This document shows, piece by piece, positions 54,671-63,701 of a stretch of 64,000 nucleotides of DNA. This DNA is from Clostridium rhizosphaerae. GTDB taxonomy: Bacteria > Bacillota > Clostridia > Clostridiales > Clostridiaceae. Below the pieces are notes generated by a model. The model saw only the letters and a list, made by a program, of their open reading frames with translations, had not been told where the DNA came from and searched no databases. The translations under genes and the position numbers were made by a program. The stretch is from assembly GCF_016765585.1 (NCBI RefSeq), contig NZ_JAESWC010000002.1:1364001-1428000 (forward strand), given 5' to 3'. Each line of letters begins with the position of its first letter. The first letter of the stretch is position 1.

Positions 54671-55369
54671 TTACACTGAAACTACCTTGATTATTTCGTT
54701 ATATATACATAAATCTCTTATAATCTCACTAGTTTTAATATTCCTTGGTATGAGTATAGTGTATAAGCTGGTCTTATATGGATTTTCCTCATCTTCTTCA
54801 ATTTCAAACTCTATATTTTGTACCTTAATATTTTTCAAACTAAAATATTCTTCCATTTTCATTACTAGTTCCACTCTATCTATATACTGAACTTCAAGCT
54901 TGGCAAGCTTTGATTTTTGAAAAAATCGTGTTTCAAACCGCTTTAGTGAAACAAGAACTATAAAAACTCCTATAGTTGAAAATATGCTTAAGAAATAGTA
55001 TCCAAGTCCTACTGCCAACCCAATACACGCAACTACCCATATGCTTGCTGCAGTTGTAAGCCCCTTTACTGAACCTTTCTCGTGTATTATGGTTCCAGCT
55101 CCTAGAAATCCTACACCAGTAATAACTTGTGCACCAAGTCTGCCTACATCAGCCTTTAATGCACTTTCTAGCGCAGGATGCAAAAGTATCATATTTGAAG
55201 TTTCTTGTATTGCATACATTTGTATCATTGAAGTTACAGCTGCACCAATACATACCAAAATATGAGTTCTAAAGCCTGCTGGTCTATTTTTATATTCTCT
55301 TTCATAGCCAATAAATCCACCAACAATAATTGCCAATATGAGTCTTATTATAACTTCGTACCAAACCAC
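54671..55369 (-). CDS. MgtC/SapB family membrane protein
   Basis: 232 residues: four to five helices in the N-terminal MgtC domain (about 1-145), with the typical GFIGYERE, GAAVTSMI and GFLGAGTI motifs, and a cytoplasmic C-terminal domain (about 155-232). Family members aid Mg2+ homeostasis or intracellular survival; function here is not predictable. SD GGGGTGATT. The start is 20 bases from fold-back A and the stop one base from the element at 54358-54669. Confidence 0.9.
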   Translation of the reverse strand: MVWYEVIIRLILAIIVGGFIGYEREYKNRPAGFRTHILVCIGAAVTSMIQMYAIQETSNMILLHPALESALKADVGRLGAQVITGVGFLGAGTIIHEKGSVKGLTTAASIWVVACIGLAVGLGYYFLSIFSTIGVFIVLVSLKRFETRFFQKSKLAKLEVQYIDRVELVMKMEEYFSLKNIKVQNIEFEIEEDEENPYKTSLYTILIPRNIKTSEIIRDLCIYNEIIKVVSV

Positions 55370-55389
55370 TTAATCACCCCTTAATAAAA

Positions 55390-55727
55390 TTGCGAACTAA
55401 AATGACCGCAGACTGTGCTTTAAAGTCTGTAGGGCTTTTTGTGGAAAATAATATATAATCTTAGTGATTACTTTGCTACTGTTCTAAGGTTCGTAAAGTA
55501 ATAAAACTAAGAGCCTCTAAGAATTCGCTTTAACTTTTGCTATCTTTAAAGCGAAGCTTCCATTATAAATGTTGATATCATATTTTAATTTTTGTTAGCT
55601 CAGAAGAGAGGCTCTAAGTTTTATGACTTCACCAAGAACATGGGCAAAGTACTCAATTAATCTTATATATTATTTTCTACACTGCCCTACAGACCTTAAA
55701 GCAGGCCTATAACACTTTTGTTGTTCT
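55390..55727. repeat. Long fold-back element, copy A
   Basis: About 338 bases with left tip TTGCGAACTAAAATGA. The outer arms CTTTAAA-GTCTGTAGGGC and GCCCTACAGAC-TTAAAG pair, then AAAATAATATATAAT with ATTATATATTATTTT, then AGAGCCTCT with AGAGGCTCT at the centre. Left half is nearly identical to copy C. No ORF. Confidence 0.8.
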
Positions 55728-55994
55728 CTAGTTAATCAAGTAAAATATTAGGCTTTGTTAAAAGCGAGTAATGACCTTTCTATCATATATATATTTAAAT
55801 ATAAACTTATAAAAATATTCAAATATATGTCTATTTAAATATTTACTTGAGCCATGCTGGTTTGCAGTAGATTTGCTTTCTACGACATAAAAGAACATGC
55901 TTATGTCAGCACTATTATTAAACAGCTCCAAATATTAAAAAGTTTTAAATATAAAAACAATCGTTGAGTAAATCGTATAGATATATAATTATAA
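55728..55994. other. AT-rich spacer between fold-backs A and B
   Basis: No coding sequence seen. It includes a small hairpin, GACATAA / TTATGTC (55889-55912), and scattered short repeats; probably degenerate repeat material. Confidence 0.4.
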
Positions 55995-56334
55995 TTGCGT
56001 AAAAGATGTATAGGCTAGGTGTAAAGACCGAAAGCAAGTGTAGAAAATAATATTTTAATTTGATTGATAACTTTGCTCATGTTCTTGGCGAAGCAATGCT
56101 GAAAAGCTTAGAGCCTCTCTCCTGAGCAAGCTAAAATATTTTAAGTTTACCAAATATATTTTAATGCCTACTGCTATTAAAGAAACAAGAAGTCAAAGCG
56201 AATTCATAGAGGCTCTTAACTTTTCAGCATTTCAAGCCTTAGAACATACGCAAAGTTATCATAAAGTAAAATATTATTTTCTACACTAAGCTCTAAGGTC
56301 TTTACGCCACATCCTGCGGCAATTTATTACGCAA
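55995..56334. repeat. Long fold-back element, copy B
   Basis: 340 bases ending in the inverted repeat TTGCGTAA / TTACGCAA. Arms of about 80 bases pair at roughly 85% (TGTAGAAAATAATATTTTA with its complement, GATAACTTTGC, ATGTTCT, ATGCTGAAAAG, AGAGCCTCT). The right half is nearly identical to that of copy C. It ends one base before the debranching-enzyme stop codon. Confidence 0.85.
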
Positions 56335-56335
56335 T

Positions 56336-58297
56336 CTAATTATGTTCTGCTGCATCTTCAATGTATGCTCTTAAAAGCTCTGCTGCTCCCCATGCTTGTG
56401 CAAAGCAGGCCCTTGCAGTATTAGGACTGTCTCCATCAAATACTTCAGAGATATTTCCTACACATCTGTCCCTTAAATGGTCATAAAATGGTTCAATTAT
56501 TTTATGACACAAATTCTTATCTTTGTACCATCTATTTATTGCTGAAATAAATGGTCCAATAAGCCAGCTCCAAACAGTTCCTTGATGATATGCAGAATCT
56601 CTTTCAAATACACCGCCAATAAAAATTCCTTTATACTCTTTATCATCATAGGCTAAGCTTCTAAGTCCATATGGAGTATACAGCTTTTGAAAAGCAGTTT
56701 CTATTGCCATTTTAGCTTTTTCTTCATCAATCATAGTATATGGCAAGCTTAATGCTATGATACCATTAGGTCTTATCTGCTCATTATATTCATTGCCATC
56801 TATATAATCGTAGAAATAATTAGCATTATCATTCCAAAACTTTTTAGTAAAGCTTTCTTTAATTTTTGTTGAAAGTTCTTCATAATACTTATAGTCAATC
56901 CCAAACTCCTTGCAGAGCTTTGTATATATGCAGATTGCATTATACCAAAGAGCATTTATTTCAACAGCTTTTCCTTGTCTTGGAGTTACAGTTAAATCGT
57001 TTATCTTTACATCCATCCATGTAAGCTGAATATCCTTATTTCCTCCCCTTAGCAATGAATCTTCTTTATCCATTTCTATTTCGTGCATCGTCCCATTTAT
57101 ATGATTCTTTATCATTGATGTTAATGTAGGGAATATATACTCTTTTATAAAACTATAATCGTTTGTGTATTCAAGATATTTATGCACTGCATTGAAATAC
57201 CACAATGTTGCATCTATTGTATTATATAAAGGCTCTACCCCCGTATCAGGAAACATATTAGGTATAAGCCCCTGCTTTTCATACTTTGAGAATGTAATTA
57301 GAAGCTCTCTAGCTTCTTCAAATCTTCCTGTAGTCAAAGTGAGCCCCGGAAATGCAATCATAGTATCTCGTCCCCAGTCAGTAAACCAAGGGTAACCTGC
57401 AATTACTGTAGAAGTATTAGTTGATTTTCTTTTTACAATAAACTGATCACAAGCTAGGCATAATTGTTTTGTAAGCTCATTTTTTACAGGCAGCTTTTCA
57501 ATTAATTGTTCTTTCCTATGTCTTTCAGCGGCAAAATAATCTTCACCATTTAATTCTACAATATCTTCAGTGGAAGCTATTATACTAAATTCTTTTGTCT
57601 CATTTGGCTGAACTTCTATTTCAAAGTATCCCGGAACGAAATGATTATCATAGTTATCGAGTCCTCTTTGATATTCATTAAAGTAAAAAATATCTTCTAC
57701 CAATCTTGAATTTTCTATAAAACCAGCTTTATCAGATTTTAAGTATAAACATACATCATCAATTATATCATAGTTTATTTTAATTCCATTATTTACTTCT
57801 AAAAAAGTACATTTAAAATCCCCTTTTTTTGTATTCCCATGATGATCTCTATTATTAACTAAAGGTTCAATTTTAATTTTTACTGGCTCATTATTATTTA
57901 TAATTTTATAAGAAACTACTGTAGTATTCTCATTATATGCCATAGTAATTTTTTTACTTATAAGAATACCTCTTACTTCATAATTTTGAATTGGAAAGTA
58001 TTCCTGCTCAAAGCTAACTTGATTTAGGAATCCTTCATCTATACTTCCATTACTATATTCATTTGTATAAAGCTTAATCTCTTTATCTCCAACAAGCAAT
58101 GTTTCATCTAACTTTGATAGAAGCACTTTTCTATCCACTGGAGGATTCAAACAAGCAACAAGAAGTGCATTATATTTACGAATATTTGATCCGCAAATTG
58201 TACTCGAACAGTATCCTCCTAATCCATTAGTAATAAGATATTCTTTAGATATTGAGGACTGATAATCTTTCAAATCATATTTACCAAATCTAATCAT
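56336..58297 (-). CDS. Glycogen debranching enzyme (amylo-alpha-1,6-glucosidase)
   Basis: 653-residue cytoplasmic enzyme that removes alpha-1,6-linked branches. N-terminal GDE_N-like beta domain (about 1-255; NGLGGYCSSTICG) and C-terminal (alpha/alpha)6 GH133-like barrel with AGYPWFTDWGRDTMIAFPGL, NTIDATLWYFNAVHKYLE, WMDVKINDLTVTPRQGK and YHQGTVWSWLIGPF. SD AAAGGAGATTAAA. It lies after malG and its terminator, completing a maltodextrin/glycogen-use locus. Confidence 0.92.
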   Translation of the reverse strand: MIRFGKYDLKDYQSSISKEYLITNGLGGYCSSTICGSNIRKYNALLVACLNPPVDRKVLLSKLDETLLVGDKEIKLYTNEYSNGSIDEGFLNQVSFEQEYFPIQNYEVRGILISKKITMAYNENTTVVSYKIINNNEPVKIKIEPLVNNRDHHGNTKKGDFKCTFLEVNNGIKINYDIIDDVCLYLKSDKAGFIENSRLVEDIFYFNEYQRGLDNYDNHFVPGYFEIEVQPNETKEFSIIASTEDIVELNGEDYFAAERHRKEQLIEKLPVKNELTKQLCLACDQFIVKRKSTNTSTVIAGYPWFTDWGRDTMIAFPGLTLTTGRFEEARELLITFSKYEKQGLIPNMFPDTGVEPLYNTIDATLWYFNAVHKYLEYTNDYSFIKEYIFPTLTSMIKNHINGTMHEIEMDKEDSLLRGGNKDIQLTWMDVKINDLTVTPRQGKAVEINALWYNAICIYTKLCKEFGIDYKYYEELSTKIKESFTKKFWNDNANYFYDYIDGNEYNEQIRPNGIIALSLPYTMIDEEKAKMAIETAFQKLYTPYGLRSLAYDDKEYKGIFIGGVFERDSAYHQGTVWSWLIGPFISAINRWYKDKNLCHKIIEPFYDHLRDRCVGNISEVFDGDSPNTARACFAQAWGAAELLRAYIEDAAEHN

Positions 58298-58325
58298 GTT
58301 TTTAATCTCCTTTTTAAAAAATAAA

Positions 58326-58369
58326 GGTATTCATAAACCGGGCACTTATTGTCCCTTTTTATGAATACC
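58326..58369 (-). terminator. Terminator between malG and the debranching enzyme gene
   Basis: GGTATTCATAAA / TTTATGAATACC outer stem with an inner GGGACA/TGCCC stem, followed on the minus strand by TTTATTTTTT. Read-through could still feed the next gene. Confidence 0.8.
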
Positions 58370-58394
58370 CAATTAATATCTTTTATTTATTTTA

Positions 58395-59291
58395 CTAGCC
58401 CTTAACAGCCCCAGCAACAAGTCCTTTTTGTATAAATCTCTGCAAGAGCATAAAGACTATAACTATAGGAAGTGATGATAAAACTGCTGCAGCTGCAAAC
58501 TTAGTCCAGTTAGCTGAGAACTGATTGTTTATAAAACTTCTAAGTCCTAGCGCTAAAGTGAAGTTTTCAGGTGATTTTAAAGCTATAGAACTTATCATGT
58601 ACTCACTATAGGTTCCTATAAAACTAAATAAAAATTGAACCACCATCATTGGAATAGCAAGAGGTATTATTATCTTTGTGAATACCTGCCAGTGAGTTGC
58701 TCCATCAACCATAGCTGCCTCATCCAGTTCTATTGGAAGACTGTCAAAGTATCCTTTAAGAAGCCAGATGTTATAAGCACTTCCGCCTGCAAATACTAAG
58801 ATTAAAGCATAAAGATTATCTAGTAAGTCAAACTTTAGAAGAATAGCATATATAGCTGAAATAGTCATCATAGCTGGGAACATCTGAAGTATTAAAAGAG
58901 CCATAAGACCATTCTTTCTACCTTTAAATCTTATTCTTGAAAAAGCGTACGCTCCTAAGCTGGTCATAAATAGCTGAATAAGCGCAACAGCAACACAAAG
59001 TATTAAACTATTTTTAACCCAAATTGGGAAGTTTCCTCCCTTTGATGGATCTCCAGAAAATAATCCAGTATAGTTTTCAAAAGTTATAGTTTTTGGAAAA
59101 AAGGTTCCTTGGTAGAAGAAGTTACCTTTTGATAAAGATGCTACTATTATGGATATCAACGGAAATAAAGTTATTGCGAGCAGTACCCATATTAATAACC
59201 TGCTAAGCCAAAGAGTTCTTCTTTCACCTGATTTTAATCTATGCTTATAAACTAATTCTAATTCATTCGTATTAGTAGTTTTTGTATTCAT
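58395..59291 (-). CDS. malG: Maltose/maltodextrin ABC transporter permease MalG
   Basis: 298-residue inner-membrane permease with six helices. The ABC-contact EAA loop is visible as ELDEAAMVDGATHWQVFTKI-type sequence, and the C-terminal LQRFIQKGLVAGAVKG end is typical. SD GAGGTGGACTAAC; it begins two bases after malF, so it is translationally coupled. No ATPase gene is present in this cluster, so a shared MsmX-type ATPase is likely. Confidence 0.93.
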   Translation of the reverse strand: MNTKTTNTNELELVYKHRLKSGERRTLWLSRLLIWVLLAITLFPLISIIVASLSKGNFFYQGTFFPKTITFENYTGLFSGDPSKGGNFPIWVKNSLILCVAVALIQLFMTSLGAYAFSRIRFKGRKNGLMALLILQMFPAMMTISAIYAILLKFDLLDNLYALILVFAGGSAYNIWLLKGYFDSLPIELDEAAMVDGATHWQVFTKIIIPLAIPMMVVQFLFSFIGTYSEYMISSIALKSPENFTLALGLRSFINNQFSANWTKFAAAAVLSSLPIVIVFMLLQRFIQKGLVAGAVKG

Positions 59292-59293
59292 TG

Positions 59294-60229
59294 TTAGTCC
59301 ACCTCCTCAAATGCACCAGACATCTTCATTTGGAAGAAACTTATCGTTCCAATAAGGATGAATATTAATATACTCAATGCAGCTGCTAAATCATATCTAA
59401 ATAGAGGCTGCCCAATCATCTTAAAGGCAGAGCTTGCTAAAATATCTGTACTTCCTGCAAAACTAGTATTTGGCTTTGGAGGACCCCCTGCAGTTATTAA
59501 GTATGCTGCACCAAAATTATTAAAGTTAAATGAGAAAGATGATATTATTAATGGTATTGATGATGATGTAAGTGATGGAAGTGTAATTTTAACAAATTTC
59601 TGCCATCTATTAGCACCATCTATTTCAGCCGCTTCATAATAGTTATCTGGTATTGAAGCAAGGGCACCTAGGCATACATTCATCATATATGGAAAGCCTA
59701 ACCATAAACTTACCATAATTACTCCCACTCTAGCCCATGTTACATCTGTAAGCCAAGGAATATTGGCTGATATTATATGAAGTTTTGTCAACATCAGATT
59801 TATTGTACCATAATCTTGATTTAAAAGACCTTGCCAAGATAAAATAGCTATTGCACTTGGTAAAGCCCACGGAATAATAAATAAACCCTTATAAAGGCCT
59901 CTTTCTTTCATATTATTATTATTTAGTAACATTGCAATAAATAGTCCAATAAAATAATTACCTAAAGTTAAAATAATAGCAAATGCAAGTGTCCATGCAA
60001 AAACAGGTAAAAATATTGGTTTCAACGGACCTGCTAAAATCTGTTTAAAATTATCAAAGCCAACTATTTTAAAATCTTCCATATGATTTATATTATAGTT
60101 AGTAAAGGCGATATATATAGTATATATTATAGGTATTAAGCTTAATACTGCAATTGAAATAAGTGCTGGTGATAAATATACGTAACCTCTTATACGATCA
60201 TAAAAATTACCTTTTTTCTTCCTTTCCAT
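59294..60229 (-). CDS. malF: Maltose/maltodextrin ABC transporter permease MalF
   Basis: 311-residue permease with six helices and the EAA loop YYEAAEIDGANRWQKFVKIT. It lacks the large periplasmic insertion of E. coli MalF, normal for Firmicutes. SD AAAGGGGATTACG. Preceded by a 12-base-pair hairpin that should lower its expression relative to malE. Confidence 0.93.
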   Translation of the reverse strand: MERKKKGNFYDRIRGYVYLSPALISIAVLSLIPIIYTIYIAFTNYNINHMEDFKIVGFDNFKQILAGPLKPIFLPVFAWTLAFAIILTLGNYFIGLFIAMLLNNNNMKERGLYKGLFIIPWALPSAIAILSWQGLLNQDYGTINLMLTKLHIISANIPWLTDVTWARVGVIMVSLWLGFPYMMNVCLGALASIPDNYYEAAEIDGANRWQKFVKITLPSLTSSSIPLIISSFSFNFNNFGAAYLITAGGPPKPNTSFAGSTDILASSAFKMIGQPLFRYDLAAALSILIFILIGTISFFQMKMSGAFEEVD

Positions 60230-60250
60230 CGTAATCCCCTTTCATTATCA

Positions 60251-60277
60251 AATAGGAGGGGATAATCCCCTCCTATT
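60251..60277 (-). terminator. Intercistronic hairpin malE / malF
   Basis: AATAGGAGGGGA / TCCCCTCCTATT, perfect 12-base-pair stem with a 3-base loop and weak T-run. It probably stabilises the malE message and limits read-through. Confidence 0.75.
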
Positions 60278-60299
60278 AATTTGTCATGCCAATATTATA

Positions 60300-61514
60300 C
60301 TATTTAGCTTGTTGTGATAATTGGTCATTTATATCTTTAACAACCTTAGTTGCAAAAGCTTTTGAATCCATTTTACCATCAACTAATTGTACTAAAGAAT
60401 CATTAACCTTCCAAGCTGCTCCCATTTCTGGAATATTAGGCATTGGATATGCAGTCTTAGCTTGCTCAATAAATGCTGCTAAATCGCCTTTTGAAAGGTC
60501 GGAAAGCAATTTTGAATCCTTAAGAGCTGGTATTCTGTGTCCTTTGTCATATAATGCCTGCTCTGAGTGTGCAACTAAATATTTCATTAAGTCCCAAGCT
60601 TCTGTTTGGTTCTTTGATTTAGCATTTACGAATGCTGCTTGAACTCCTAAAAATGGAGTTGCTGGTTTTCCGTTGATTGATGGAAGTGGTGCAACTTTAA
60701 ATTTAACATTTTCTTTCTTGAAACCTTCGACATCCCAAGGCCCACTTATATACATACCAATTTTTCCTGCTTTAAATTCTCCACCAGCTATACCTGAATC
60801 AACACTAGATTTCATTCCAAGGTCTTTTCCAAATGTAGCAAGTACATCATAGCCTTTTATAGCGCCTTCATTTCCAAGTCCGATATCCTTTGGATCTATG
60901 TTACCACCATTATCTTTATATATATATCCGCCAAATCCTGATAAAAATGCATAGCTGTGGTAAAGGTTTTTAGCCTCATATTTAAATCCTACTTTTTTAC
61001 CTTGAGCTATTAAGTCATCTAAAGTTGTTGGAGCAGTAGTAACTTTATCTGGGTTATAGAATAATGCTAAAGTCTCTTGTGAAAGAGGAACTGCATAAGT
61101 TTTTCCTCCAACTGTTACTGCATTTACTATGTTCTGATTATATTTTGATGAGTCAACAATTCCTGATGGAACTTCTGCAACAACGCCAGCCTTAACAAAC
61201 GCTCCTAGGTTATCATGAGCTAAACCAAACATAATGTCAGCTGCTTTTGAGCTGTTTGCTGCTTGAGCAAATGCATTAAAGTCACCTTTATCTGCTAAAA
61301 CGTCAACTGTATTTCCTGTACTTTTTGCCCATTCCTCAGCAATAGGCTTAACTGCTGCTACTTCATCATCTGTAAGATGTGACCAAACAACTATCTTCTT
61401 TCCACCCTTAGTTTCAGAAGCATTTTGAGGTGTTTCCTTCTTGCCGCAGCCAACTAAAGCAGTAGCAACTACCATAGCAGCTAAAGCTGATACTAAAATT
61501 CTAGATCTTTTCAT
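60300..61514 (-). CDS. malE: Maltose/maltodextrin-binding lipoprotein MalE
   Basis: 404-residue extracellular solute-binding protein; lipobox ALVGC, lipidated Cys23. The MalE-type stretches KIVVWSHLTDDE, DIMFGLAHDNLGAF, YNPDKVTTAPTTLDDLI, YISGPWDVEGFK and WDLMKYLV are clear. Start at 61514 follows AAAGGGGGAAAC; an in-frame ATG at 61574 lies at the predicted transcription start and is unlikely. First gene of malEFG. Confidence 0.94.
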   Translation of the reverse strand: MKRSRILVSALAAMVVATALVGCGKKETPQNASETKGGKKIVVWSHLTDDEVAAVKPIAEEWAKSTGNTVDVLADKGDFNAFAQAANSSKAADIMFGLAHDNLGAFVKAGVVAEVPSGIVDSSKYNQNIVNAVTVGGKTYAVPLSQETLALFYNPDKVTTAPTTLDDLIAQGKKVGFKYEAKNLYHSYAFLSGFGGYIYKDNGGNIDPKDIGLGNEGAIKGYDVLATFGKDLGMKSSVDSGIAGGEFKAGKIGMYISGPWDVEGFKKENVKFKVAPLPSINGKPATPFLGVQAAFVNAKSKNQTEAWDLMKYLVAHSEQALYDKGHRIPALKDSKLLSDLSKGDLAAFIEQAKTAYPMPNIPEMGAAWKVNDSLVQLVDGKMDSKAFATKVVKDINDQLSQQAK

Positions 61515-61553
61515 TAAAGTTTCCCCCTTTAATAAATTATATTTTGTATAATC

Positions 61554-61569
61554 GTGCAACCGTTTGCAC
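61554..61569. promoter_or_regulatory. LacI/CcpA-type operator after the malE promoter
   Basis: GTGCAACCGTTTGCAC, with GTGCAA / TTGCAC arms. The minus-strand form TGCAAACGGTTGCA fits the cre consensus TGNAANCGNTNNCA as well as maltose-repressor operators. It sits at about +5 to +20 of the malE transcript, the classic repressor position. Confidence 0.75.
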
Positions 61570-61580
61570 TTCATATCTAA

Positions 61581-61609
61581 ATTATAGCTTACTAAAACAA
61601 ACTCGTCAA
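61581..61609 (-). promoter_or_regulatory. Promoter of malEFG
   Basis: Minus strand: -35 TTGACG (61604-61609), 17-base spacer, perfect -10 TATAAT (61581-61586). Confidence 0.8.
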
Positions 61610-61745
61610 GATGTTTTCTGAAAATATTTTCAATGAATTTTATACATATATCTACTTGCAGGTATCATACTATTTTTAGTATGTACTTTGATATATATAT
61701 TTATGTATAATATATATATATCACTAAATTTGGGAGATGATTAAA

Positions 61746-62246
61746 ATGTCTATAAACTTTACCCATAGACTTGAAGATGCTATGAACTATTTACATAAGA
61801 AAGGTGCCTTTTTAACTGTACGTTCCAATGATAGAATTAATACAATGACTATCAGCTGGGGTAATATAGGATTTGAATGGAACAGACCCATTTTCACAGT
61901 GCTAGTAAGACACTCAAGATATACTCATGAGCTTATGAAAAATTCAACTGACTTCACAGTAAGCATACCTTTAGATGATAATTTAAAAAAGGAACTTGCC
62001 TATTGTGGTTCTAAATCAGGAAGGGATACAAATAAATTTAAGGAATGTAATTTAACTTTAAAGCCTTCAAAATTTGTTTCCTCACCTATAATCTCTGAAT
62101 GTAGTCTTCATTATGAATGTAAGATAGTTTATAAGCAGGATATGAATCCTGATCTTCTAAGTGAAGATGTTAAAAAAGGCAGCTACGCTTCTGGTGATTA
62201 TCATACTATTTACTATGGTGAAATAGTAAGCTGCTATGAAAAATAA
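61746..62246 (+). CDS. Flavin reductase-like FMN-binding protein
   Basis: 166-residue protein of the flavin-reductase-like domain family (split barrel). It shows the TMTISWGNIGFEWNRPIFTVLV, SRYTHELMKNSTDFTVSIPL and KSGRDTNKFKECNL stretches of clostridial members. Substrate unknown. Start at 61746, nine bases after GGGAG; an ATG at 61737 abuts that SD. Divergent from malE. Its 3' side runs directly into fold-back C. Confidence 0.85.
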   Translation: MSINFTHRLEDAMNYLHKKGAFLTVRSNDRINTMTISWGNIGFEWNRPIFTVLVRHSRYTHELMKNSTDFTVSIPLDDNLKKELAYCGSKSGRDTNKFKECNLTLKPSKFVSSPIISECSLHYECKIVYKQDMNPDLLSEDVKKGSYASGDYHTIYYGEIVSCYEK

Positions 62247-62252
62247 GTGGAG

Positions 62253-62551
62253 GACGAACTAAAGTTATCGCAAGCTACGCTTTAAAGTCCGCAGGGATTT
62301 GCATGGACAATAATATATAATCTTAGTGATTACTTTGCTACTGTTCTAAGGTTCGTGAAATCATAAAACTAAGAGCCTCTAGGAATTCGCTTTAACTTTT
62401 TCTCTCTTAAAAGCGAATTCATAGAGGCTCTTAACTTTTCAATATTGCAAGCCTTAGAACATACGCAAAGGAATCATAAAGTAAAATATTATTTTCTACA
62501 CAAGGATCTAAGGCCTTTACATCACAGCCTGGCGGCTATTTTATTTTGCAA
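62253..62551. repeat. Long fold-back element, copy C, between convergent genes
   Basis: About 299 bases. Left half almost matches copy A (AATATATAATCTTAGTGATT onward), right half almost matches copy B (AAGCGAATTCATAGAGGCTC onward). Central hairpin AAGAGCCTCTA-GAATTCGCTTT pairs with AAAGCGAATTC-TAGAGGCTCTT. The right tip TTTTGCAA lies five bases from the diguanylate cyclase stop codon. It is the only hairpin available to terminate either gene. Confidence 0.85.
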
Positions 62552-62556
62552 TTATA

Positions 62557-63657
62557 TTAAGTTCTGTTAGCCTTATTATTCTTATCTCTATACATTTCTT
62601 TATCAGCTGCACCAAAAATATCATCTGGTGTTAAATCTTCATAGGGATCAATTTGGCATACCCCATAACTAAAACTTAAAGTAATATTTCCAAGTTTTCG
62701 TTTAAATAAAGCTTTTCTTATGTTCTCCAATCTATCAATTGCCTTGTCTTTACTGCAGTCAGTAAAAAGTAAGACAAATTCATCACCAGACATTCTTGCA
62801 TAAATATCTGTTTTTCTTATATTCTCTCTTAATACATCTGAAAATAATTTAAGAGTTTTATCTCCCATATTATGACCATAGGTATCATTAATATATTTAA
62901 AGTCATCTAAATCAATAAGTGCTAAACAAACTTCATTTTTGTATTTTTTAATTTTTAAAAGTTCTCTAACAAAAAATTGTTTAAAGTATCTTCTGTTATA
63001 CAATCCAGTAAGTTCATCAAAGTTTGCCATAAATTTAAGCTTATTCTGTATAAAAAAGTTTTTCAGTGCTAATTGAAGTTCATTTTTTACATAATTCATA
63101 AGTTCTATATCTTCATTAGTAAAATTTTTACCTTTAGTGCTGCAATCAACATTTATAAAACCTATAAGTTTATCATCAATATATATAGGTGAACTAATTG
63201 TAGAAAATATATCTAAAGCTTCATAGCTTTTCATTCTATCAATTTTCTCAGAATTAACTATATCTTCATCAAATTTATTAGGATTTTTAATTATAGCAGT
63301 TTCACTAAAATTATTTATACTATAAAGGTAAACTTCTTCTTTTTTTAAAGTCAGCTTCTTTAATTCATCTGAATATCCTTTTATAGTTCTAAAGTGAAAT
63401 AGGTTGTCCCCTTCCAGGAGAACAATGCTTCCTTTTGATGCATTTGGTATTAAATTGATTGCAGCTTCCAACATTAGCATATATGTTTCATCTTCAGAAG
63501 AAGCTTTAGTTATTTTTTCAGCTACTTCATAAAGCGTATTTTTTACTTTTTCTATAAGTTTTATTGTGTTATTTACTCTTTTTATCTCAAAATACTGTAG
63601 TATTATAATCGAAAGCATGAATAATATAGTAATCAAAGCAAATAATCTGCTCTCCAT
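62557..63657 (-). CDS. GAF-GGDEF diguanylate cyclase
   Basis: 366 residues: an N-terminal membrane helix (about 3-23), a GAF sensor domain (about 45-195) and a GGDEF domain (about 205-362). The active site reads MSGDEFVLLF (SGDEF, an accepted variant), with the D-loop DLDDFKYINDTYGH. An RxxD inhibitory site (RKTD) stands five residues before it, so product inhibition is likely. SD TTAGGAGGAAAA. A fold-back repeat lies about 45 bases upstream of the ATG. Confidence 0.93.
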   Translation of the reverse strand: MESRLFALITILFMLSIIILQYFEIKRVNNTIKLIEKVKNTLYEVAEKITKASSEDETYMLMLEAAINLIPNASKGSIVLLEGDNLFHFRTIKGYSDELKKLTLKKEEVYLYSINNFSETAIIKNPNKFDEDIVNSEKIDRMKSYEALDIFSTISSPIYIDDKLIGFINVDCSTKGKNFTNEDIELMNYVKNELQLALKNFFIQNKLKFMANFDELTGLYNRRYFKQFFVRELLKIKKYKNEVCLALIDLDDFKYINDTYGHNMGDKTLKLFSDVLRENIRKTDIYARMSGDEFVLLFTDCSKDKAIDRLENIRKALFKRKLGNITLSFSYGVCQIDPYEDLTPDDIFGAADKEMYRDKNNKANRT

Positions 63658-63701
63658 TTTTTCCTCCTAATACCATATATTTTTACTATTGGTTTCATAA
63701 A

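Noticed and set aside
55728-55994. Insertion sequence remnant with transposase fragment
   Set aside because: No reading frame of useful length and no transposase motif; only short repeats and one small hairpin.
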